Below, piece after piece: positions 53,349-61,189 of a DNA stretch of 64,000 bases. A program made the position numbers and the translations under genes. Location of the stretch: contig JAFVFN010000029.1 of assembly GCA_017475405.1 (NCBI GenBank), positions 1 through 64,000 of the forward strand. The letters run 5' to 3'. Within the stretch, counting starts at the first letter, position 1. Each line of letters opens with the position of its first letter. This DNA is from Elusimicrobiaceae bacterium (lineage in GTDB: Bacteria; Elusimicrobiota; Elusimicrobia; Elusimicrobiales; Elusimicrobiaceae). Below the pieces are notes generated by a model that made no database searches, was not told the origin of the DNA, and saw nothing but the letters and a program-made list of their open reading frames with translations.

Positions 53349-53382
53349 GCAAAAAGACTGGTTTTTTACCAGTCTTTTTTGC
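53349..53382. terminator. Hairpin with A/T-runs upstream of RNA A
   Basis: AAAAAGACTGGT and ACCAGTCTTTTT form a 12-bp stem flanked by GC/GC; the T-run suits plus-strand termination and the symmetric A-run the minus strand. Confidence 0.6.
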
Positions 53383-53406
53383 ATTATATTATTTCTTTTT
53401 TATTCA

Positions 53407-53441
53407 TAGTGCATAGTTTGTTATAAATAAACTATACACTA
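53407..53441. repeat. Inverted repeat in the divergent pilin intergenic region
   Basis: TAGTGCATAGTTT and AAACTATACACTA pair at 12 of 13 positions around a 9-nt A+T loop, between the two divergent pilins. Confidence 0.6.
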
Positions 53442-53516
53442 TAAACTGAAAAACCCGGGCATGTTTATTTAATCTTATAATTTCACAAGCAATATTTACA
53501 TCCTACCGACGAGCAC

Positions 53517-53544
53517 TTGCATTGTTTTTTTTTTTTGATATTCT
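53517..53544 (+). promoter_or_regulatory. Poly-T-spacer pilin promoter (copy 4)
   Basis: TTGCAT (53517-53522), T12 at 53525-53536, TATTCT (53539-53544), 16-nt spacer. About 70 nt are identical to copy 1 at 234-307. Confidence 0.75.
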
Positions 53545-53580
53545 CTCTTTATAAGTAAAAAAATATATAAGGAGAGAATT

Positions 53581-54204
53581 ATGGTTCAACAGAAGCAAGC
53601 ATTTACGCTTATCGAGCTTTTAGTAGTTGTGCTCATTATAGGCATTTTAGCAGCGGTGGCCTTGCCACAATACCAAAAAGCTGTTACCAAGGCTCAGGTT
53701 ACACAAGAATTAACGGTATTCAATGCCTATAAGAAAGGTATTAATGTGTGGCTATTGGCAAATGATTGGCCAACAACGGGTAAAATATATTTTACCGGTA
53801 ATGCTACAGGGGAATGTGCTAACTATCCTTTAGCATCTTTGGATATAGCATTTTCAAGTCTAAAAACGCAGTGTTCTGACATTGTTGGGGATATATACGC
53901 ATCTTCTTTTATATCTACTACTGCTGCTTCTGTATCGACGCTGTATTATGCAGACGGTAAATATAAAGATGGAACTAAGGCATGCCATTCCCAATTTCAA
54001 CTTCAAAAAGGAGCGAGTGCATGGAACTTGGCAGCCATTTTGTACAAAGGACAGAATTCTGCCCATTTGGCCACGCAAGAGCAATGTCCGGAATATCAGA
54101 AAATGATGTGCCAATATTGGGCTACACAGGGTACAGGATTGGGAAGATCTCCTGCTATTACGCAATGTGCTCGTTGGGGTGTGACTTTGGAATTATCAGA
54201 ATAA
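53581..54204 (+). CDS. Type IV pilin-like protein, long form
   Basis: 207 residues, the longest pilin here. [44 protein letters not shown], then a globular domain lacking the usual YYLANG-LDID block; instead INVWLLANDWPTTGK and several Cys (GECAN, TQCSD, KACHS, EQCPEYQKMMCQYW). It may be a specialised minor pilin. SD AAGGAGAG. Confidence 0.9.
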   Translation: MVQQKQAFTLIELLVVVLIIGILAAVALPQYQKAVTKAQVTQELTVFNAYKKGINVWLLANDWPTTGKIYFTGNATGECANYPLASLDIAFSSLKTQCSDIVGDIYASSFISTTAASVSTLYYADGKYKDGTKACHSQFQLQKGASAWNLAAILYKGQNSAHLATQEQCPEYQKMMCQYWATQGTGLGRSPAITQCARWGVTLELSE

Positions 54205-54232
54205 GCTTTAATCTAAAAAAATATCCTCCGAA

Positions 54233-54264
54233 GCATTATACGTTTCGGAGGGTATTTTCTGTTG
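54233..54264 (+). terminator. Terminator after pilin 53581
   Basis: ATCCTCCGAA pairs with TTCGGAGGGT (one T-G), followed by ATTTT. Confidence 0.8.
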
Positions 54265-54278
54265 AGACGAATTTATTC

Positions 54279-55097
54279 TTATTTTTTGAGTTTATAATAT
54301 TTGGCAATAATATCCCAGGCTTCTTGAGCGGTTTCTACGATAGGGCACAGATCCGTATCTTTCGGGGAAATCATTCCAAAAGAGGCCAGGGCCTTAACAT
54401 TAATGACCTGACTCCAAAACTCTTTTCCGACCAGTATGACGGGGATATGACTCTTTTTGCCGGTTTGAATGAGTGTTAAAATCTCAAAGAGCTCATCAAA
54501 CGTTCCAAATCCGCCGGGGAACACTACACACGCCTTTGCGCGCATGACGAAATGGATTTTGCGGATAGCAAAGTAGTGGAACAAAAACGCCAGGTTTTTG
54601 CTGATATAAGGATTGGGTTCCTGTTCATGTGGCAGGGTAATATTAAGCCCGATACTGCGTCCGCCGTTTTCAAAGGCACCGCGGTTGGCCGCTTCCATAA
54701 TGCCCGGGCCGCCACCGGTTACAATGGAAAACCGTTTCCCTTCCCGTTTGACGACCAGTTTGGCAAATTCACGAGCTTCGTCGTAATATTTACTCAGTTT
54801 GAGATGCCCCTGGGCAATTTGAACCTGCTCTTGCAGTTTTTTATCTTTAGGTTTTTTGGCAAGTAGTTTCTGAGCAGCAGCCAGTTGCGCTTTGGCTGCT
54901 TTGGGTTGCGGGATACGGGCACTTCCAAAACAAATAATGGTTTCCGTTACACCGTTCTTACGGAAATAAATTTCCGGTTTAAGGGTTTCCAGTTCCATAC
55001 GCACGGGACGTAAGTCGGCGTGTTTTAAAAGCGGGATGTCTTCATATGCTTTGATATACGAAGTCGGATGTTGTTTAGCAGGGTTTATTTTTTTCAT
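54279..55097 (-). CDS. LOG-family (TIGR00730) Rossmann-fold protein
   Basis: 272 residues. The family motif GGGPGIMEAANRGAFENGG and PGGFGTFDELFEILTLIQTGK are both clear. LOG proteins release free base from nucleoside monophosphates (as in cytokinin activation), or belong to the PpnN nucleosidase line. About 60 N-terminal residues before the core. Downstream of dxs on the same strand, 7 nt apart. Confidence 0.92.
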   Translation of the reverse strand: MKKINPAKQHPTSYIKAYEDIPLLKHADLRPVRMELETLKPEIYFRKNGVTETIICFGSARIPQPKAAKAQLAAAQKLLAKKPKDKKLQEQVQIAQGHLKLSKYYDEAREFAKLVVKREGKRFSIVTGGGPGIMEAANRGAFENGGRSIGLNITLPHEQEPNPYISKNLAFLFHYFAIRKIHFVMRAKACVVFPGGFGTFDELFEILTLIQTGKKSHIPVILVGKEFWSQVINVKALASFGMISPKDTDLCPIVETAQEAWDIIAKYYKLKK

Positions 55098-55104
55098 AAG
55101 TACC

Positions 55105-56967
55105 TCACTTAATTTTCCATTGCAAAATATGTTTCACGATGGCACTCTGACTGATACCAACCTGGTCATAGAGCAGTGCTGATTTGCCGTGTTGGACAAA
55201 TTCATCGCCGATTCCCAAACGCAGCAGGTGTGCGTTTTTGTGATGATCGACTAAATACTCAGCCACCGCTGATCCAAATCCACCGGCCAGCATATTATCT
55301 TCTACGGTAACAAGTTTGCTGGTACGTTTAAGCGCTTCATCAATAAGCGCGGTGTCTAACGGTTTAATAAAACGCATATTAATAACACCGGCGTCTACGC
55401 CTTTTTCACGCAGTTGTTCAGCCGCTTTTAAGGCCGGGTAAACACGGTTACCAATCGCTAAAATTGTCAGGTCTTTGCCCTTAGTCATCCAAGAGCCTTT
55501 ACCAATGTCCAGCACCTTGAGCTCTTTATCCAAAGGTATTCCAAAGCCTGCTCCGCGCGGATAACGAAGTACAAAGGGGGCCTGCGAGGAAACGGCTGTC
55601 TTTAACAAATGCTGCAGCTCGTTTTCGTCGGCAGGAGCTGCCATGATCAGGTTGGGGATACTGCGTAAAAAACTAATGTCAAATACGCCGTGGTGCGTGG
55701 GGCCGTCTTCTCCTACCAGTCCGGCACGGTCCAGAGCAAATACCACGGGCAGCTTTTGCAAACAGATATCGTGTAAAATTTGATCGTAGCAGCGTTGTGC
55801 AAACGTAGAATATAACGCTACTACCGGTTTGGAGCCGCCAGCCGCCAGTCCGGCCGCAAAGGTGGCCGCATGCTCTTCGGCAATACCCACATCAAAATAG
55901 CGGGCCGGGAATTTATCGCGAAATGCGTCCAGTCCCGTACCTTCCGGCATGGCCGCTGTGATGGCGCAGATTTTGTCATCCTGTTCGGCCAGTTTAACTA
56001 ATGCCTGTGAAAACGCTTTGGTGAATGTAACGGTCCCAGATTTACCCAAACTGTCACCGGTTTCCACATCAAAAATACCTACGCCGTGGAACTTGGTCGG
56101 GTTCTTTTCCGCCGGTTCGTAGCCTTTGCCTTTTTTGGTAACTACGTGCAACATGACAGGACCTTTGACCGTTTTGAGGGTTTCCAGTACTTCAAGCAGA
56201 GCGTTGATATCGTTGCCGTCTACCGGACCAAAATAGCGAAATCCCATTTCTTCAAACAGGGTTCCCGGGAATAAAATAGAACGGGCGCGCTTAGCTAGCT
56301 TGGCGGCGTTATTGCCCAGTTCGTCAAACCGTTTTAAGAAATTTGAAGCTTTTTCTTCGGCCAGTTGTACATACTTGGCCGTTAATAATTTGGTCAGTGC
56401 CGTACCCAACGCACCCACCCTCTGGGAAATAAACATTTGGTTGTCGTTTAAGATAACAAGCATGTCTGTACGCAACAAGCCGGCATTTTGCATGGCCTCA
56501 TAGGCCATCCCGCCCGTTAAACAACCGTCACCCACTACGGCAATTACCCGGTGGTTTTGTTTTTGTTGATCGCGTGCAATGGCCAGTCCTAGTGCCGCCG
56601 AAACGGCTGTGGAAGCATGTCCTGCGCCAAAGCTGTCATACTTGCTTTCACTGCGCTTGGGGAACCCGCTTAGACCACCTTTGGTGCGGATGGAGGCAAA
56701 CTCTTCCTGTCGTCCGGTCAACAGTTTGTGGGCGTATGCTTGATGTCCGGTATCAAATATGATTTGATCGTCAGGAGTATTATACACATAGTGAAGTGCG
56801 GTAATGATTTCCACGGCTCCCAGACTTGAACCCAAATGGCCGCCGTTTTTACTGGCAGTTTGGATGATCACGTCACGCAGTTCCTGACATAAAGTGGGTA
56901 AATGTTCTTTTTTAATCAGCCGTAAATCTTGAGGACTGTGGATACTGGGCAGTACTTTCATACGCAC
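55105..56967 (-). CDS. dxs: 1-deoxy-D-xylulose-5-phosphate synthase
   Basis: 620 residues. ThDP-binding GDGCLTGGMAYEAMQNAG and LNDNQMFIS, N-terminal GHLGSSLGAVEIITALH and GAGHASTAVSAALG, pyrimidine domain GIAEEHAATFAAGLA, transketolase C-terminal domain. First step of the MEP isoprenoid pathway. Coupled with the prenyl transferase gene just upstream (3-nt gap). Confidence 0.97.
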   Translation of the reverse strand: MRMKVLPSIHSPQDLRLIKKEHLPTLCQELRDVIIQTASKNGGHLGSSLGAVEIITALHYVYNTPDDQIIFDTGHQAYAHKLLTGRQEEFASIRTKGGLSGFPKRSESKYDSFGAGHASTAVSAALGLAIARDQQKQNHRVIAVVGDGCLTGGMAYEAMQNAGLLRTDMLVILNDNQMFISQRVGALGTALTKLLTAKYVQLAEEKASNFLKRFDELGNNAAKLAKRARSILFPGTLFEEMGFRYFGPVDGNDINALLEVLETLKTVKGPVMLHVVTKKGKGYEPAEKNPTKFHGVGIFDVETGDSLGKSGTVTFTKAFSQALVKLAEQDDKICAITAAMPEGTGLDAFRDKFPARYFDVGIAEEHAATFAAGLAAGGSKPVVALYSTFAQRCYDQILHDICLQKLPVVFALDRAGLVGEDGPTHHGVFDISFLRSIPNLIMAAPADENELQHLLKTAVSSQAPFVLRYPRGAGFGIPLDKELKVLDIGKGSWMTKGKDLTILAIGNRVYPALKAAEQLREKGVDAGVINMRFIKPLDTALIDEALKRTSKLVTVEDNMLAGGFGSAVAEYLVDHHKNAHLLRLGIGDEFVQHGKSALLYDQVGISQSAIVKHILQWKIK

Positions 56968-56970
56968 TCC

Positions 56971-57981
56971 TTAATAGGTTCTCGTTTTGAAGAACTCGGC
57001 CATTTCGTAGAGGGGCCAAAGTTGTTTTTTCTTAACGTTTTTAAGTTTGTTTAGCGCTTTTTGGGCATTGGCAATGAGCAGTTGCGCATGTTTGCGGCTT
57101 CCTTCTAGTCCAAACAGACTGACAAAGGTCAGTTTGCCGTTTTCAGTGTCACTGTTGGATTTGCCGAGTTGTTTGGCCGTAGATGTTACATCTAAAATAT
57201 CGTCAACGATTTGGAACACAAGTCCGATACAGTTGGCGTACGTCTTAATATGTTTTAAATCAGAACCTTTGGCACCGGCCAGTAAAGCGCCGGTTTCCAC
57301 GCTGCCGCGTATTAAAGCACCGGTTTTATTGGCGTGAATATATTTTAAAATGGCCTGCGGGGTGGTTTCGGCTGCAGTGGGGGGGAGCATAAAGTAACGA
57401 AGCGACTTGTCAGCTAGGGGTTTAGAGCTTTTGCGCAGTTTGTCAGCGCGGATACTAGTTGCATCGTCAGCACCCATTCCCTCGGCATATACGTCTGCCG
57501 TTTGCCCGCCCACCATGCCGGAAGCACCGGCGCAGTTGGCAAAGTTTAAAAGCGCACTGAGGGTGTTTTCGGCACCGATGGATTTGACCTTGCCGTTTTG
57601 GGCAAATACTTCAAACACATAGGTAAGCAATGCATCTCCGGCAAGTAAAGCTAGATCTTCGCCGAATACTTTGTGATTAGTGGGTTTGCCACGGCGCAAA
57701 TCATCGTTGTCCATACAGGGCAAGTCATCATGGATTAAAGAATACGTATGGAGCATTTCCACGGCGCAGGCTGCCGGGAGCACATCGGCAGCTTTTTTGC
57801 CAAAAGCTTCGGCGGTAGACATGAGCAGGATAGGGCGAACCCGTTTGCCGCCCGCCTGCAAGGAATAGTTCATGGCGTCGGTTAAAATCTTGGGAGAATT
57901 TTTGATTTTGGAAATATATTTTGCCAGATTTTTTTCAACGAGCTTGGCACGCTCTTTTTGGTAAGTCTCAAAATTGGTCAT
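56971..57981 (-). CDS. ispA: Polyprenyl (farnesyl/geranylgeranyl) diphosphate synthase
   Basis: 336 residues. First Asp-rich motif LIHDDLPCMDNDDLRRG, second QIVDDILDV, plus GGKRVRPIL at the N-terminus. The DDLPCMDNDD form is usual for IspA. Chain length is not certain. A CCCCTT-type upstream region gives SD AAAGGGG. Heads the ispA-dxs-LOG operon. Confidence 0.94.
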   Translation of the reverse strand: MTNFETYQKERAKLVEKNLAKYISKIKNSPKILTDAMNYSLQAGGKRVRPILLMSTAEAFGKKAADVLPAACAVEMLHTYSLIHDDLPCMDNDDLRRGKPTNHKVFGEDLALLAGDALLTYVFEVFAQNGKVKSIGAENTLSALLNFANCAGASGMVGGQTADVYAEGMGADDATSIRADKLRKSSKPLADKSLRYFMLPPTAAETTPQAILKYIHANKTGALIRGSVETGALLAGAKGSDLKHIKTYANCIGLVFQIVDDILDVTSTAKQLGKSNSDTENGKLTFVSLFGLEGSRKHAQLLIANAQKALNKLKNVKKKQLWPLYEMAEFFKTRTY

Positions 57982-58055
57982 ACAGTCCCCTTTTAGGTAT
58001 ATACAAGTATTATACCTAATTATGGCCGAAAAAACAGGAAGAGAAAAACCAAATT

Positions 58056-58538
58056 TTAATTCAATCCCAAACTAGCACATACCGCCTTGCCCACTTTGGA
58101 ATGATCGTATGCCTTACAAGTCAATGTACCACCATGAGTCCAATGTTGTAAACGAAAGGGGATGTGGATTTCACGGTTATTTTGACAATTGAGTTCATCT
58201 GATGCATAATTCGGACAATAGTTGATATTAACGGAACCCCAACTATCCATAACCAAATTAAAATCTGTTGCACATCGTAGAACGTATGTTTTCAAAACAG
58301 AACATTCAGCGGGCATATCTATATCTAGGGTAGTTAGATCGGTCGTATATGAGCCATTGCCAAGATAGTACACTTCTTGAGCATTAGCAACACTTTTTGC
58401 AAGCGATAACATGGTTCCTACACGTGCCTTAGTAACTGCCACTTTATATTGTGGCAAAGCTACAGCTGCCAAAATTCCTATTATGAGCACGACGACCAGA
58501 AGCTCAATGAGCGTGAATCCTACTTTGTTATATTTCAT
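58056..58538 (-). CDS. Type IV pilin-like protein with structured leader B
   Basis: 160 residues, [40 protein letters not shown]. Gly cleavage site. YYLGNGSYTTDLTTLDIDMPAECSVL and several Cys including CQNN, CKAYD and CASLG. SD AAGGAGA. The RNA element 58580-58766 lies 41 nt upstream. Confidence 0.9.
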   Translation of the reverse strand: MKYNKVGFTLIELLVVVLIIGILAAVALPQYKVAVTKARVGTMLSLAKSVANAQEVYYLGNGSYTTDLTTLDIDMPAECSVLKTYVLRCATDFNLVMDSWGSVNINYCPNYASDELNCQNNREIHIPFRLQHWTHGGTLTCKAYDHSKVGKAVCASLGLN

Positions 58539-58579
58539 AAGTATCTCCTTGTTGATATCTGTTATGGAAGTATAACAAA

Positions 58580-58766
58580 ACGGCTATTATTTCTAAGCCA
58601 GCTAACCAAGCGACCAAAAAATAACAGCCGTAGTTTATCGCAATGCGATAAACATTCAGTACAAAATATACGGGTTTCGAAGGTCCGTTATTTTGTACCT
58701 AAAGCAGCTGTTCTTGGTGGTTAGCTGTTGGAAATCCAACGCTCCGTGTTTACGGTCCAAAAACAG
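58580..58766 (-). ncRNA. Pilin leader RNA, copy B
   Basis: Same architecture as copy A. Stem GTTTATCGC/GCGATAAAC at 58633-58653 shows covariation against copy C; the long hairpin 58658-58700 is GTACAAAATA/TATTTTGTAC; the outer stem CTGTTCTTGG/CCAAAAACAG carries one G-U on the minus strand. The pseudoknot strands 58599-58608 and 58718-58727 are perfectly complementary over 10 bp with a sequence unlike A or C. Confidence 0.78.
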
Positions 58767-58790
58767 ATGAATTGTAATAACTACCTTTTC

Positions 58791-58796
58791 ATTATA
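58791..58796 (-). promoter_or_regulatory. -10 box of leader RNA B
   Basis: TATAAT preceded by TGT (extended -10) on the minus strand; the surrounding AATTATGTTATAATGA is shared with copy C. Confidence 0.6.
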
Positions 58797-58834
58797 ACAT
58801 AATTTCTGTTGGATGTTTTAGTCATACTTTTTGC

Positions 58835-58840
58835 TATAAT
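58835..58840 (+). promoter_or_regulatory. -10 box of leaderless hydF
   Basis: TATAAT preceded by TTTTTGC, then six T residues and the ATG. Confidence 0.6.
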
Positions 58841-58846
58841 TTTTTT

Positions 58847-60022
58847 ATGGTACAAGTAAATAAACCCCGCATTGGATTTTTCGGTAAAATGAACGTGGGC
58901 AAAAGTTCCCTCGTTAATGCCCTTACAGGCCAACAAGTGTCCTTGGTGGCAGACACACCCGGTACGACTACGGATCCGGTAAAAAAAGTGATTGAGCTCA
59001 TCGGAATCGGACCAGTGGAGCTGATTGACACGGCCGGTGTGGATGATTTAAGCGAGCTGGGAGAAAAACGTGTCAGCCGCACCAATGATGCCTTGGATCA
59101 GGTTGATTTGGCCGTATTAGTTTTTGCCGGTAATTTTGATGAATATGACCAAACGTTAATGACCACGTGTAAAGCACGTAAAGTACCGTTTTTTTTGGTG
59201 CAAAATAAAACCGATTTGCCTACCACCAATGTCGAAATCCAAGGCGTGGATGTAATCCCTTTTACATGTAAAAAGCCAAACACAGAACTCTTGTTAAAGT
59301 CCATTGCACAGCATTTGCCCAAAAGCTCGTATGCGCAAGATGTTATCTTGGATGATTACGTACAAGCAGGTGATGAAGTGGTATTAGTGATCCCCATTGA
59401 CGGATCAGCTCCGCAGGGGCGGCTGATTTTGCCACAGGTACAGACCATTCGCAACCTCTTGGATATCGGGGCTACGGCTGTTTGTGTAAAGGACACGGAA
59501 CTGCGTAACTATTTACAAAACCATACGCCTAAACTGGTAGTAACGGATTCACAGGCATTTAAATATGTGAGTAGTGTGGTTTCGCCGCATATTTTACTAA
59601 CCAGTTTTAGTATATTGTTTTCACGGTTAAAGGGTGATTTTGAGGCATTTTTACAGGGAACCCCGGTAATTAACCGATTGAAAGACGGGGATAAAATTTT
59701 AGTCTTGGAATCCTGCTCGCACAGTGTAAATAAATGTGACGATATCGGACGTGTCAAAATCCCTAATTGGTTACAAACTTTTACAGGTAAAAAATTATTT
59801 TTTACTACGATTAACAATTTAGATCCATTACCTGCCGACGTAAAAGAATACAAGTTAGCCATCCAATGTGGCGGGTGTATGGTGACACGTACGCAGATTT
59901 TACGTCGACTGGAAATCCTCAAAGAGGCCGGTGTCGCCGTGTCTAATTACGGACTTACCATTGCCTGGTGTAACGGTATTTTTGATCGAGTGACGGAACT
60001 GTTTCGCAAAAAAGGAATATAG
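58847..60022 (+). CDS. hydF: [FeFe]-hydrogenase maturation GTPase HydF
   Basis: 391 residues. N-terminal GTPase: GKMNVGKSSLVNALT at 13-27, DTPGTTTDP, DTAGVDD, NKTDL. C-terminal FeS scaffold with C290-x-H292 (ESCSHS), GRVKIPNWL and C341GGC344. The His before CxxC found in many HydFs is Gln here. HydF carries the 2Fe subcluster to hydrogenase HydA, implying H2-producing fermentation. hydE, hydG and the hydrogenase are not in the window. Leaderless. Confidence 0.95.
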   Translation: MVQVNKPRIGFFGKMNVGKSSLVNALTGQQVSLVADTPGTTTDPVKKVIELIGIGPVELIDTAGVDDLSELGEKRVSRTNDALDQVDLAVLVFAGNFDEYDQTLMTTCKARKVPFFLVQNKTDLPTTNVEIQGVDVIPFTCKKPNTELLLKSIAQHLPKSSYAQDVILDDYVQAGDEVVLVIPIDGSAPQGRLILPQVQTIRNLLDIGATAVCVKDTELRNYLQNHTPKLVVTDSQAFKYVSSVVSPHILLTSFSILFSRLKGDFEAFLQGTPVINRLKDGDKILVLESCSHSVNKCDDIGRVKIPNWLQTFTGKKLFFTTINNLDPLPADVKEYKLAIQCGGCMVTRTQILRRLEILKEAGVAVSNYGLTIAWCNGIFDRVTELFRKKGI

Positions 60023-60198
60023 AGTTCCATTTTATAGTTGATGTAATCATCAAATAATCATAAGATAATCATATTTTAATCATAATAGTTATTACGGGGA
60101 ACTATATAAAGGTTGGTGGATGCTTTTTGATATAATTCTAAACTATATTTGCAATTGAAATAATACGTTATAGCTACTCTACGCGCACTAGGTTTCGC

Positions 60199-60226
60199 TT
60201 GCATTGTTTTTTTTTTTTGATATTCT
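60199..60226 (+). promoter_or_regulatory. Poly-T-spacer pilin promoter (copy 5)
   Basis: TTGCAT (60199-60204), T12 at 60207-60218, TATTCT (60221-60226), 16-nt spacer. The preceding 60030-60180 region is A+T-rich with repeated AATCATA-type words and no gene. Confidence 0.75.
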
Positions 60227-60260
60227 CTCTGTATAAAGAAGAATAAATAAGGAGAGAATT

Positions 60261-60770
60261 ATGGTTCAAACTAAACAAGCATTTACGCTTATAGAGCTTT
60301 TAGTCGTTGTACTCATTATAGGCATTTTAGCAGCAGTAGCCGTACCGCAATATCAAAAAGCGGTAGTTCGTTCTCGTGTGAGTGCCATTTTACCAATATT
60401 GCAAAGTCTAACAAAAGCCGAAGAGGTTTACTATCTAACAAATGGTAGCTATACGTTAGATGCAGGTGAGTTGGATATTAGTGTGCCTGCCGAATGTAGT
60501 GATTTGTATGTCAGTAGCAAGTGGGAAGCAGGCAAATATTGGACATGCGGAAATGATTTTATCATTGATCTGGCTGGTAATGAAACAACTGCCTCTTATT
60601 GTTCTGGAAAAAATTCAAACTGGTTTGAATGTGCTGCATCGCGTGATTTTACACTGGCCTTTGATTGGGCACATGGTGCCTATGCCCAAGCTTCAGATAA
60701 TTTACGTCGTTGCAAAGTGGAAAACGGATCGGCTTTGGGGCAGTTTGTTTGCAATACATTATTTAAATAG
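60261..60770 (+). CDS. Type IV pilin-like protein
   Basis: 169 residues, [68 protein letters not shown], then Cys at WTCGND, YCSGKN, FECAAS, RCKVENG and VCNTLFK. Similar in outline to the pilin at 58056 (SVPAEC/DMPAEC, C-terminal VCNTL/VCASL) although its control region is of the T12 type. SD AAGGAGAG. Confidence 0.9.
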   Translation: MVQTKQAFTLIELLVVVLIIGILAAVAVPQYQKAVVRSRVSAILPILQSLTKAEEVYYLTNGSYTLDAGELDISVPAECSDLYVSSKWEAGKYWTCGNDFIIDLAGNETTASYCSGKNSNWFECAASRDFTLAFDWAHGAYAQASDNLRRCKVENGSALGQFVCNTLFK

Positions 60771-60788
60771 CTGTTTAGTGTTAAAGTA

Positions 60789-60820
60789 AAAACCCCCGCA
60801 TTATTCATACGAGGGTTTTA
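60789..60820. terminator. Terminator shared by pilin 60261 and the minus-strand RNA
   Basis: AAAACCC-C-CG and CG-A-GGGTTTT pair with one mismatch; T-runs on both strands. Confidence 0.7.
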
Positions 60821-60829
60821 ACTAATCGC

Positions 60830-61110
60830 TTTTTCCATAAGTAAACGCTTGAGCAGTTAAGCGAATCTGGCTACCTGATAATAACGGCGGTTGCCGACTC
60901 CATCTCCCGGGGAACTCCCCACACCCGCAAGTGTAAGGCACCGGGCTCGTGAAACGGTACTCCAACCAAACGTACCACCGAAGCGCCCTTTCGCTCATAT
61001 TCTGCAGACAATCCTACCAAGCGCTCGCACAGCGCGCGCCACTAACATCACCTACAGTTCTTTTGTCGCCCGAACGGGCCAAAAGACATTGCTAATTCTG
61101 CCTAGCGTAC
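60830..61110 (-). ncRNA. Unidentified G+C-rich structured RNA
   Basis: A non-coding stretch of ~280 nt with about 59% G+C (106 of 180 in 60901-61080) between A+T-rich flanks. A good minus-strand promoter at 61115-61142 and a terminator at 60789-60820 bracket it. Local stems: CTTTTG...CAAAAG enclosing GCCCG/CGGGC, GGTAC/GTACC, ACAC/GTGT, GGGGA/TCCCC and terminal CGCT/AGCG with GCAG/CTGC. I could not match tmRNA, RNase P, SRP or 6S signatures with confidence. Confidence 0.55.
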
Positions 61111-61114
61111 TAAT

Positions 61115-61142
61115 AGTATAAGTGATTTGTTGTAAAAATCAA
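61115..61142 (-). promoter_or_regulatory. Promoter of the G+C-rich RNA
   Basis: Minus-strand TTGATT (61137-61142), 16-nt spacer, TATACT (61115-61120); no coding frame follows on that strand. Confidence 0.65.
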
Positions 61143-61177
61143 GGGGGTAGTTATATTATAGCATACAACAGGTTTAG

Positions 61178-61183
61178 TATAAT
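61178..61183 (+). promoter_or_regulatory. -10 box of leaderless carrier gene 61190
   Basis: TATAAT 6 nt before the ATG; no Shine-Dalgarno. Confidence 0.6.
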
Positions 61184-61189
61184 ATACAT

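Noticed and set aside
60830-61110. tmRNA, RNase P, SRP or 6S RNA
   Set aside because: I found no tRNA-like ends or tag frame, no GAGGAAAGTCC/ACAGAA blocks, no GGAAG tetraloop-helix 8 core, and no long rod with a central bubble. Kept as unidentified.
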